DNA of 64,000 bases, taken from positions 1 through 64,000 of the forward strand of contig CALXQJ010000011.1 of assembly GCA_944390575.1 (NCBI GenBank), read 5' to 3'. The notes below the pieces were generated by a model, which saw only the letters and a program-made list of their open reading frames with translations, did not search any database and was not told where the DNA came from. Shown piece after piece: positions 53,839 through 61,619 of this stretch. This DNA comes from an uncultured Spirochaetota bacterium (GTDB lineage: Bacteria > Spirochaetota > Brachyspiria > Brachyspirales > Brachyspiraceae). Made by a program: the position numbers and the translations under genes. Within the stretch, counting starts at the first letter, position 1; every line of letters begins with the position of its first letter.

Positions 53839-54150
53839 TTAATTACATTTTATATTATTACTTGTATAATTAATGTCTTTTGACAAATAGTAATTCAAAA
53901 TATCCTTTATATTCTCAATACTATCACAATTAAAGCTATAATAAGTCCATTTACCTTCTTTACGAGAATTTAATATATTAGCATCACAAAGTATTTTCAT
54001 ATGATGAGATAATGTAGACTGAACTATATTAAGCCTATCTAAAATCTCACAAGCACATATTTCTCCCCCCTTTATAATCTCTAATATTTGAAGTCTATTC
54101 TCATCAGCAAGTGCTTTAAAAATAAGAGTATTATCTTTATAATCTATCAT
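53839..54150 (-). CDS. arsR: ArsR-family arsenic-responsive repressor
   Basis: A 103-residue winged-helix repressor. The arsenite-sensing Cys pair is in GGEICACEILDRL (CxC, about residues 30-34), like ELCVCDL of classical ArsR. The DNA-recognition helix is VQSTLSHHMKIL, followed by the wing (NSRKEGKWTYYSFN). The C-terminal tail has an extra Cys. I chose ATG 54150 because GAGGTG lies 6 bases upstream; an earlier in-frame start at 54213 would fall within the promoter. Confidence 0.92.
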   Translation of the reverse strand: MIDYKDNTLIFKALADENRLQILEIIKGGEICACEILDRLNIVQSTLSHHMKILCDANILNSRKEGKWTYYSFNCDSIENIKDILNYYLSKDINYTSNNIKCN

Positions 54151-54175
54151 AAAAAACACCTCATATCTATAAACA

Positions 54176-54213
54176 TCGATATATAATATATAATACATAT
54201 CGAATATTGTCAA
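54176..54213 (-). promoter_or_regulatory. ars operon promoter and likely ArsR operator
   Basis: Minus strand TTGACA (54213-54208), 17 bases, TATATT (54190-54185). A perfect 7-bp inverted repeat, TCGATAT (54176-54182) and ATATCGA (54197-54203), lies across the -10 region, a suitable place for ArsR to block initiation. Confidence 0.65.
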
Positions 54214-54264
54214 TATATAAAATTTAAAATATTTTTAGCATAAACCTATCAAAAATCAAAATAT

Positions 54265-54292
54265 TTGACAATTAAAACGTTTTAAATATACT
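54265..54292 (+). promoter_or_regulatory. PTS promoter with palindromic operator in its spacer
   Basis: TTGACA (54265-54270), 16 bases, TATACT (54287-54292). The spacer is almost wholly the perfect 14-bp palindrome TTAAAACGTTTTAA (54272-54285), with a central CG as in LacI/CcpA-family sites. A repressor here would block the promoter directly. Confidence 0.65.
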
Positions 54293-54327
54293 TATATAGT
54301 AAAAAATTATAAATAAGGAATTATAAA

Positions 54328-55770
54328 ATGAAAGAAAAGTTAGAAGCAATGCTATATAAGGTAGTAGAACTATCAAATAATAAATATATAGCAGCAATTA
54401 AAGAAGGAGTTATATCTGTAATAGGTATAACAATAATAGGAAGTTTTTTTCTATTAATAGCATATCCCCCAGTACCACAACATTGGTTTGAAACTATTGG
54501 AATATTTAAATGGATTGCACAAAATAGGGAAATAATACTATTACCATTTCAAGCTACAATGAGTATAATCACAATATTTGTTATTATAGCAACAGCTCAT
54601 CACTTAGCACGCTCATCAGAATTACCAGTAATACCAACTATTATAATTTCTTTAATAGCATTCTTTATGACATTAGATTGGACAAGAGTTATAGAAGCTA
54701 TATCTTTCAAAGAGATAATAATTACAGCAGAAAATCAAAATATGATGATGCAATTATTACAGTTGGATACTCTTCCTAATATAGGAGATAAGTTTAATAT
54801 AGCATCTGGTAGTATAAAGTCATTAGGATTAGTAATGCCACTTAGTAATATGGGTTCTAAGGGTATGTTTGTTGGATTTTTATGTGTTATAATTGTTTGT
54901 TCTATTTTCAAGTTTTTTAAGACAAGAAATCTTACTATAAAAATGCCTGATGGTGTACCTGATGGTGTTATACGTTCATTTGAAGCATTGATACCATTAT
55001 TAGTGATAGTATTATTATTCTTGTCATTACATTTAATACCAGCGTTCTTACCAACAGTATTCCCAGATGGCATTATAGATTTACATAAATTATTACAAAA
55101 ATTATTCTTCTGGCTACCATTAATAGTAAATAGCCTACCAGGTGCATTAATAATGGTATTTTTTATTTGTCTATTATGGTGTATTGGTATTCATGGAAGT
55201 TCCGTAGTAGAAGCATTTACTTTTCCTGTATTATTACAACTATTTGAAGCTAATGCACAGGCATTTATAAATGGAGAGCATATACCTTATATATTAACAA
55301 ATCAGTTTTACTATTCTTTTGTTTGGATTGGTGGAGGCGGTGGTACTTTAGGACTTGTTATATTAATGGCTTTTATGTCAAAGTCAAAATATATGAAAGT
55401 ATTAGGAAAATCATCATTAGCACCTTGCTTATTTAATATTAATGAACCTATAGTATTTGGTACACCTATTGTATTAAATCCATATTTAATGCTTCCATAT
55501 ATTGTAGGACCTATGATTTGTGTTATTATTTCATATTTAGCTACAAAACTTGGATTTATAAGTCAAACTGTAGCTGCTGTGCCTTGGACATTCCCTGCAC
55601 CATTATATGCTTATTTTGCTACTGGTGGAGATTGGAAAGCTATAATACTTGTTGTAGTGAACTTATCAATTCTTACTATAATGTATTTACCTTTCTTTAT
55701 TAAGTATGATAAAAAACTTCTGTTAGAAGAGATGAATGAAAGTAAGGATAGTAGTGAAAATAAAGACTAA
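54328..55770 (+). CDS. PTS lactose/cellobiose-type EIIC permease
   Basis: A 480-residue EIIC with about ten membrane helices. Key segments are KEGVISVIGITIIGSFFLLI near the N-terminus, IGIHGSSVVEAF (about residues 287-298), the Gly-rich FVWIGGGGGTLG, and LFNINEPIVFGTPIV (about 369-383), the substrate loop with the conserved Glu. It imports a beta-glucoside or chitobiose-like disaccharide with phosphorylation. EIIA and EIIB are not adjacent. The acidic Ser-rich tail is unusual. The next gene starts 18 bases on. Confidence 0.88.
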   Translation: MKEKLEAMLYKVVELSNNKYIAAIKEGVISVIGITIIGSFFLLIAYPPVPQHWFETIGIFKWIAQNREIILLPFQATMSIITIFVIIATAHHLARSSELPVIPTIIISLIAFFMTLDWTRVIEAISFKEIIITAENQNMMMQLLQLDTLPNIGDKFNIASGSIKSLGLVMPLSNMGSKGMFVGFLCVIIVCSIFKFFKTRNLTIKMPDGVPDGVIRSFEALIPLLVIVLLFLSLHLIPAFLPTVFPDGIIDLHKLLQKLFFWLPLIVNSLPGALIMVFFICLLWCIGIHGSSVVEAFTFPVLLQLFEANAQAFINGEHIPYILTNQFYYSFVWIGGGGGTLGLVILMAFMSKSKYMKVLGKSSLAPCLFNINEPIVFGTPIVLNPYLMLPYIVGPMICVIISYLATKLGFISQTVAAVPWTFPAPLYAYFATGGDWKAIILVVVNLSILTIMYLPFFIKYDKKLLLEEMNESKDSSENKD

Positions 55771-55788
55771 TATAGGAGTATATAAAAA

Positions 55789-56739
55789 ATGAAAAAAAGA
55801 ATATTTGAACTTACATTAGAAGATGTATTAAATATGAAGGCATCTAATTTAAAAGAGATTGTTAAGAAGTCTGAAGGTAGAAGTGTTATGGCTGAGGTTT
55901 GTTGCGAACATCAACCTCTTATAGATGCTGTATCTAATGCTGAGGCTGCTGCTACTTTTGGGGCTGATTTTGTAACTTTAAATTTATTTGATATGAATAG
56001 ACCTTTTGTATGGGGATTTAGAAGTGAGAATCATTCTACTGAAGAGAAAAGCTGGATTGAAAATAGGTTTAGAGGTTTAATGAATGATATTGATAATAAA
56101 GAAAATGAAAATATTATTAGAGATTTAAAAAAAGTTACTGGTAGACTTATAGGAGTAAATTTAGAACCTGTGCCTAGTGGTAGTAATTATAACACAGGTT
56201 TTTGTGCTAATAAAGAAAATTATGAAAAGCTATTAAAATATGGGTTTGATTATGTTGTATTAACTGGAAACCCTAAAACTGGTGTTACTATAGAAAGTAT
56301 TGCTAATGCTACTAAAGAAGTAAAAAGCATTTGTAAAGATGATGTTCTTATTATTTCTGGAAAGATGCATGGTGCTGGTGGTGACAATGTATATTCTCTT
56401 GATGAGCTTGATAGTATGGTAAAAGCTGGTGCTGATGTTGTTATGGTGGGTGCTCCTTCTACTTTACCTGGATATACTGTTGATTTTGTGTATGAACAGA
56501 TTAAGAGAATACATAGTTTTGGTGCATTAGCTAAAACTGCTATTGGAACTTCTCAAGAGGGTGCTGATACTAATACTATTAGAGATATAGCATTATGGTC
56601 TAAAATGGCTGGAGCAGATATTGTTCATATTGGAGACGCTGCTTATAGTGGAATGTCTCTACCTGAAAATATTATGGCTATGAGTATTGCTATTAGAGGA
56701 ATAAGACATACTTATAGAAGAATGTGCTATAGAAAGTAA
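55789..56739 (+). CDS. TIM-barrel-like protein linked to PTS (DUF7916-like)
   Basis: A 316-residue protein with repeated beta-alpha units: GRSVMAEVCCEHQPLIDAVS, AATFGADFVTLNLFDMNRP, TGRLIGVNLEPVP, LKYGFDYVVLTGNP, VLIISGKMHGAGGDN and VKAGADVVMVGAPSTLPGY. The C-terminus holds TAIGTSQEGADTNTIRDIAL and MAGADIVHIGDA. This looks like a phosphosugar-binding barrel near PTS transporters; I believe the family is DUF7916, with no settled reaction. It is co-transcribed with the EIIC gene, so it probably acts on the imported phosphosugar. Confidence 0.7.
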   Translation: MKKRIFELTLEDVLNMKASNLKEIVKKSEGRSVMAEVCCEHQPLIDAVSNAEAAATFGADFVTLNLFDMNRPFVWGFRSENHSTEEKSWIENRFRGLMNDIDNKENENIIRDLKKVTGRLIGVNLEPVPSGSNYNTGFCANKENYEKLLKYGFDYVVLTGNPKTGVTIESIANATKEVKSICKDDVLIISGKMHGAGGDNVYSLDELDSMVKAGADVVMVGAPSTLPGYTVDFVYEQIKRIHSFGALAKTAIGTSQEGADTNTIRDIALWSKMAGADIVHIGDAAYSGMSLPENIMAMSIAIRGIRHTYRRMCYRK

Positions 56740-56783
56740 TTTGAAGTCAAAATAAAACTATAAAAAAATAAAATTATTATAAA

Positions 56784-56815
56784 AAAGTCTCCTTAAAATA
56801 AATTAAGGTGACTTT
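56784..56815. terminator. Bidirectional terminator
   Basis: AAAGTC-T-CCTTAA (56784-56796) pairs with TTAAGG-T-GACTTT (56803-56815), a 12-bp stem with one T-T mismatch. T runs lie on both sides, between the convergent TIM-barrel and BI-1 genes. Confidence 0.8.
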
Positions 56816-56819
56816 TATA

Positions 56820-57554
56820 TTAATCTCTGCTTCTTATTTTTGATAATAACTTTAATATCTCTAAATATAACCAAACCAAAGTAACCAAAAGTCCAAAAGC
56901 AGTATACCATTCAAAATATTTAGGCATATTTCTGTTTTCACACTCTTCCATAAAATCAAAATCTAATAATAAATTAAAAGAAGCTACAGCAACTATAAAT
57001 ACACTAATACCAATACTAATAGGAGAAGAATCATATAAAAAAGGCATAGATTTACCAAAAAAGCCTAATATCATATTTATAAGATAAACAACCCCAATAC
57101 ATAAAGTAGCACCCACTACAACACTTCTAAATTTATTATTAACTTTTATAATTCTAAACTTATAAAGAAGCAACATAATAAATAAATCTAAAAAAGTAAA
57201 AAATACAGCCTGTACAACTATACCATCATAAATACTATTAAAAATAAATGATATACACCCAATAGCAACACCCTCTAAAATAGCATAAAATATAGAAAGT
57301 CCACGAGCCATTTCCTTTTTAAAATTCATAATAATAGCTAAAATTAAAGCCCCTATAGAAGAACCAATAGTAGCAGGCATAAAAAGACTTGGATTTCTTG
57401 CTATAATAAAATATACACTAGTCATAGCAGACAATATTAAAACTAAAGAAAGTATCAAAGCCTTATTAATAGCACCAGATACAGTCATAGAATCTGTATC
57501 AGAATTAGATATTCCATAATCAAATGCATTTTCATTTAACATAGGATTAGCCAT
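56820..57554 (-). CDS. Bax inhibitor-1/YccA-family membrane protein
   Basis: A 244-residue protein with seven predicted helices after a short polar N-terminus (ANPMLNENAFDYG). Family features include YAILEGVAIGCISFIFN (about residues 90-106) and the late DFDFMEECENRNMPKYFEWY with acidic residues, and an Asp-rich pair typical of the pH-sensitive leak site in BI-1 proteins. They may leak protons or calcium or regulate FtsH; the role here is unknown. Confidence 0.85.
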   Translation of the reverse strand: MANPMLNENAFDYGISNSDTDSMTVSGAINKALILSLVLILSAMTSVYFIIARNPSLFMPATIGSSIGALILAIIMNFKKEMARGLSIFYAILEGVAIGCISFIFNSIYDGIVVQAVFFTFLDLFIMLLLYKFRIIKVNNKFRSVVVGATLCIGVVYLINMILGFFGKSMPFLYDSSPISIGISVFIVAVASFNLLLDFDFMEECENRNMPKYFEWYTAFGLLVTLVWLYLEILKLLSKIRSRD

Positions 57555-57620
57555 ATTTTATATCTCCATTATTTACATATTTTTATAAAAATAAAACAAT
57601 AATATCAAAAACAAGTAAAA

Positions 57621-60182
57621 TTACTTAACTACAATATTTACAAGTTTCTGCTTAACATATACAACCTTAACAATATTCTTTCCAGCTATAAACTCCTGAA
57701 CCTTATCATTTTCTAAAGCCATATTCTTAGCATCCTCTTCAGAAATATTAATATCAGCATCAGCACGACCACGTATCTTACCATTAACCTGAAATACAAG
57801 CTCAAAACTATTATCAGTACAATACTCATCTCTATACTCTATCCAACTACCATCAACTATCATTTTTTTATTCTCAAGTATAGAATTAAGTTCTTCTGTA
57901 ATATGCGGTGCTATTGGGTTTAGAAGTATTAAATAGCCATTAACTATTTCTCTAAATAAGAAAAAGTCTTCATTTGTTTGTGGTTTAAATGTTGTCATAT
58001 CATTTAGTAATTCCATTAAACTTGCTATTGCTGTATTAAAATGGAATTTATCTTTTATATCTAATGTTACCTTTTTTATAGTTTTATGATATTTTCTATA
58101 TAGTTCTTGAGCTTCTTTTGATAAAGTATTATAGTCAAATGTATTATAGTTTTTAAAAGAATCTACATCCTTATATTTTAAAAACAAATTCCAAACCCTA
58201 TTTAAAAATCTCGAAGCTCCCTTAACACCCTCATCAGACCACTCCTTATCTTTCTCAGGAGGAGAAACAAACATAACAAATACTCGAACAGCATCCGCAC
58301 CAAATAAATCTATAATCTCAGTAGGGTCCACTCCATTAGCCTTAGACTTAGACATCTTCTCCATCTTAATAGTAATATCATCTTTTGATATACCATCTTT
58401 CTCATAGGCCCTATCATTCATCTCTTCTTGAGTATAGAATTTTTTAAGTTTCTTACACTCATAACTATTAGCCAAAACCATACCCTGAGTTAAAAGTCTC
58501 TTAAAAGGTTCATCCCCAATAACAAGCCCAATATCACGCATAAACTTATACCAAAAACGTGAATAAAGTAAATGCATACAAGCATGCTCAATACCACCAA
58601 TATATTGATCTACTGCAAACCAAGAGTTCGCAATATCACTATCAAAAGGCATATTAGAATTATGATTATCAGTATAACGAGCAAAATACCAAGAAGAACA
58701 AATAAAAGTATCCATAGTATCTGTTTCACGCTTAGCAAAAGCTCCACACTTAGGACAAGTAGTATTAACAAATGTATTAGACTTTTTTAATGGATTTTCT
58801 CCAACAGTAAATTCTATATCCATAGGAAGTGTAATAGGCAAATCCTTCTCAGCAACAGGAACAACCCCACACTTATCACAATGTATAAATGGAAGAGGAT
58901 TACCCCAATACCTTTGTCTTGAAATAAGCCAATCTCTAAGTTTATACTGAACTTCCTTGCGTCCAAAACCTTTTTCTGTAGCATAATCTATTGCTTTTTT
59001 AATAGCTTCTTTTGAACTTAAACCATTTAAAATATCAGAGTTTACACAAACACCATCATCTGTATAAGCCTCAGTCATAGAAGATGCATTAATAGTGTTT
59101 TCTTTATTTTGTATTACAACTTTTATATCTATATTATATTTCTTTGCAAACTCAAAATCTCTCTCATCATGAGCAGGTACAGACATAACAGCACCAGTAC
59201 CATATTCAGCTAAAACAAAATTTGCAGCATAAATTGGAACTTTCTCATTATTAAATGGATTAGTAGCATAACGACCCGTAAATACACCCTCTTTTTCATA
59301 ATCTGATTTTTGATCTACCTTAGAAGCTCTCTTTATAAAATCAGAAACATCATTTTTTCTATCTTCAGTACAAAAATCAAGAATATTCTCTCTATTCCAA
59401 GCAATAGCCATATATGTAACACCATAAATAGTGTCGGCCCTTGTAGTAAATATTGGAAAATCGCTACCATCATCAAGTTTAAAATTAATATAAGCACCAA
59501 AACTCTTACCAATCCAATTTCTTTGCATAGAAATAACATTCTCAGGCCAATATCCAGATAATTTATCTAAATCTCTATCAAGCTCCTCCGCATAATCAGT
59601 AACCTTAATATACCACTGCTCTAATTTCTTCTTCTCAACATCACTATCACATCTCCAACAAGTTCCCTCAGAAGTAACCTGCTCATTAGCAAGAACAGTA
59701 TTACAATGATTACACCAATTAACATCGCCTCCCTTTCTATAAAGAAGTCCACGCTCATACATCTTTAAAATAAACCACTGCCCCCACTTATAATACTCAG
59801 GTAAACAAGTAGTAACCTCTCTATCCCAATCATAAGAATATCCAAGCAATTTAAGCTGTTCTCTCATATTCTCTATATTTTTTAAAGTCCACTCAGCAGG
59901 ATGTGTTTTATTATCAATAGCAGCATTCTCCGCTGGCATACCAAAAGAATCCCACCCCATAGGATGTAATATGTCATATCCTAATAATTTATAATATCTT
60001 GCAATAGAGTCTCCTATGGTATAATTTGATACATGCCCCATATGCATCTTACCTGAAGGATATGGAAACATCTCAAGTACATAGTATTTTTTATCTTTTA
60101 CTTTTTTTACCGTTGTAAAAGAATTATTATCTTTCCAGATTTTTTGCCATTTTTTTTCTATGGTTGTGAAATTATATTCCAT
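57621..60182 (-). CDS. leuS: Leucyl-tRNA synthetase
   Basis: An 853-residue class I synthetase. The HIGH-type motif is in PSGKMHMGHVSNYTIGDS (about residues 40-57), the editing domain has TTRADTIYGVTYM and PAHDERDFEFA, and the zinc knuckle has CDKC and CPKC. The ATP-binding KMSKSKANGVDP is at about residues 609-620, with a C-terminal LVFQVNGKIRGR domain. The length is normal. No T-box leader is visible. Confidence 0.97.
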   Translation of the reverse strand: MEYNFTTIEKKWQKIWKDNNSFTTVKKVKDKKYYVLEMFPYPSGKMHMGHVSNYTIGDSIARYYKLLGYDILHPMGWDSFGMPAENAAIDNKTHPAEWTLKNIENMREQLKLLGYSYDWDREVTTCLPEYYKWGQWFILKMYERGLLYRKGGDVNWCNHCNTVLANEQVTSEGTCWRCDSDVEKKKLEQWYIKVTDYAEELDRDLDKLSGYWPENVISMQRNWIGKSFGAYINFKLDDGSDFPIFTTRADTIYGVTYMAIAWNRENILDFCTEDRKNDVSDFIKRASKVDQKSDYEKEGVFTGRYATNPFNNEKVPIYAANFVLAEYGTGAVMSVPAHDERDFEFAKKYNIDIKVVIQNKENTINASSMTEAYTDDGVCVNSDILNGLSSKEAIKKAIDYATEKGFGRKEVQYKLRDWLISRQRYWGNPLPFIHCDKCGVVPVAEKDLPITLPMDIEFTVGENPLKKSNTFVNTTCPKCGAFAKRETDTMDTFICSSWYFARYTDNHNSNMPFDSDIANSWFAVDQYIGGIEHACMHLLYSRFWYKFMRDIGLVIGDEPFKRLLTQGMVLANSYECKKLKKFYTQEEMNDRAYEKDGISKDDITIKMEKMSKSKANGVDPTEIIDLFGADAVRVFVMFVSPPEKDKEWSDEGVKGASRFLNRVWNLFLKYKDVDSFKNYNTFDYNTLSKEAQELYRKYHKTIKKVTLDIKDKFHFNTAIASLMELLNDMTTFKPQTNEDFFLFREIVNGYLILLNPIAPHITEELNSILENKKMIVDGSWIEYRDEYCTDNSFELVFQVNGKIRGRADADINISEEDAKNMALENDKVQEFIAGKNIVKVVYVKQKLVNIVVK

Positions 60183-60270
60183 AAATTAAACTCCATTTAT
60201 AAGTTTACATATTTATATTATTATATAGAAAATAAATTATATTGTAAATTATACTTTTTTTCAAATATTA

Positions 60271-60306
60271 AAAAAAATAAGCTATATTATTAAATTATAA
60301 TATAGC
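60271..60306 (-). terminator. Rho-independent terminator after msrA
   Basis: Minus-strand GCTATATTAT (60306-60297) pairs with ATAATATAGC (60290-60281), followed by TTATTTTTTT. Confidence 0.85.
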
Positions 60307-60343
60307 CTATTTTTTCATATATTAAAGAATGGGGGCAAAATTG

Positions 60344-60985
60344 TTAGAATATCTTATTATAAAAATGACAATAAGGAAGTGAACCTTTTCTTTCATAATA
60401 ATCTTGATGATAATCCTCTGCTGGATAGAAATTCTTATAAGGACGTATCATAGTAGCAGGTTTATATCCTTGAGATGCTAATAAATTAAAATATTTTTCT
60501 GCCATAGCCTTCTCTTCATCATTTTGATAAAAAATAGCTGATAAATATTGTGAACCTATATCTGGACCTTGACCATTTTTTTGCTCAAAATTATGTGTCT
60601 CATAATATAGTTTTACCAAGTCTTCATAAGTAACCTTTTGAGGATCATATATTACTTCTACAGTCTCTAAATGTCCTGTAAGTCCTGTTACAACCTCTTG
60701 ATATGTAGGATTCTCTTTATGCCCTCCTGCATATCCACTGATAACAGCATAAACACCGTCCATCTTCTCAAACCAATACTCAGTACCCCAAAAACAACCA
60801 GATGCAAAATATGCTTTTTTAGCTGTATCTGGTATTTCATCTATTTTATAACTCACTGTTTGATCCTTTAATTTAAAATTATACTTATCTTGCTCATTAA
60901 TACTTACATTTGAAGATGCTTTATTATTATTACAAGATAAAATAAAAAATATACTACTTATTATAAATAATAACTCTTTTTTCAT
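60344..60985 (-). CDS. msrA: MsrA methionine sulfoxide reductase lipoprotein
   Basis: A 213-residue lipoprotein with a lipobox (ILSC, Cys about residue 18). The MsrA domain has the catalytic Cys in FASGCFWGTEYWFEKMDGVY (about residues 61-80), the GYAGG and PTYQEVVTGLTGHLETVEV segments, and EDYHQDYYERK near the end. It reduces methionine-S-sulfoxide, here outside the cytoplasm. It lies 12 bases downstream of the msrB lipoprotein gene on the same strand, so the two stereospecific enzymes are co-transcribed. Confidence 0.95.
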   Translation of the reverse strand: MKKELLFIISSIFFILSCNNNKASSNVSINEQDKYNFKLKDQTVSYKIDEIPDTAKKAYFASGCFWGTEYWFEKMDGVYAVISGYAGGHKENPTYQEVVTGLTGHLETVEVIYDPQKVTYEDLVKLYYETHNFEQKNGQGPDIGSQYLSAIFYQNDEEKAMAEKYFNLLASQGYKPATMIRPYKNFYPAEDYHQDYYERKGSLPYCHFYNKIF

Positions 60986-60997
60986 AAATATCCTTAA

Positions 60998-61480
60998 TTA
61001 TTTATTATCAATTTTTTTAAAACTTAATGAAACAGAATTTATACAATATCGAGTGCCTTTCTCTGTAAATCCTTCATTATAGAATACATGCCCCATATGA
61101 GCACCACAAACAGCACAAGTAACCTCTACTCTATCACCATCAGGAACTAATTTAATATTCTCAACTATAGCATCATCAAAAGAAGGCCAACCAGTTCCAG
61201 AGTTAAATTTATCCTCAGACTTAAATAATTCAGTACCACAAATCTTACAAGAATATGTACCAACTTCTTTATTATTTAATAACTCTCCAGTAAAAGGAAA
61301 TTCAGTACCCTTATTAATAAGTACATTAATCTCTTGTGGAGTTAAGGCTACTTCACAATTATTAAAAGTAACAACCTTCTTACCATCATCAGCTAATGTA
61401 GAATCTCCTTTATTAGGTTTGCCACAAGATATAATAAAAATTATAGAAATTATAAGAATACTCGATATTTTCTTAAACAT
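60998..61480 (-). CDS. msrB: MsrB methionine sulfoxide reductase lipoprotein
   Basis: A 160-residue lipoprotein with a lipobox (FIISC, Cys about residue 19). The MsrB fold is shown by zinc pairs CKIC (about residue 83) and CAVC (about 124), FNSGTGWPSFDDAI, HMGHVF and the catalytic Cys in GTRYCINSVSL. It reduces methionine-R-sulfoxide. I chose ATG 61480 because the leader starts there; AAGGAG lies about 12 bases upstream. The catalytic residue is Cys, not Sec. Confidence 0.93.
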   Translation of the reverse strand: MFKKISSILIISIIFIISCGKPNKGDSTLADDGKKVVTFNNCEVALTPQEINVLINKGTEFPFTGELLNNKEVGTYSCKICGTELFKSEDKFNSGTGWPSFDDAIVENIKLVPDGDRVEVTCAVCGAHMGHVFYNEGFTEKGTRYCINSVSLSFKKIDNK

Positions 61481-61540
61481 ATATAAAAACACTCCTTTGT
61501 AATTGTTATAATAATATAACAATTAGTTACTTAAAGCTGT

Positions 61541-61594
61541 AAAAAAAATTACACTTAAAATAATCAATTATCTTAGATTAATTTAAGTGTAATT
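61541..61594 (-). terminator. Rho-independent terminator after rpsA
   Basis: Minus-strand AATTACACTTAAA (61594-61582) pairs perfectly with TTTAAGTGTAATT (61560-61548), followed by eight T residues. Confidence 0.9.
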
Positions 61595-61619
61595 AAAATA
61601 TTATATATAAAATATATTA

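Noticed and set aside
57540-60260. T-box or riboswitch leader for leuS
   Set aside because: The upstream gap of about 160 bases contains the msrA terminator and no T-box sequence or specifier structure I can recognise.
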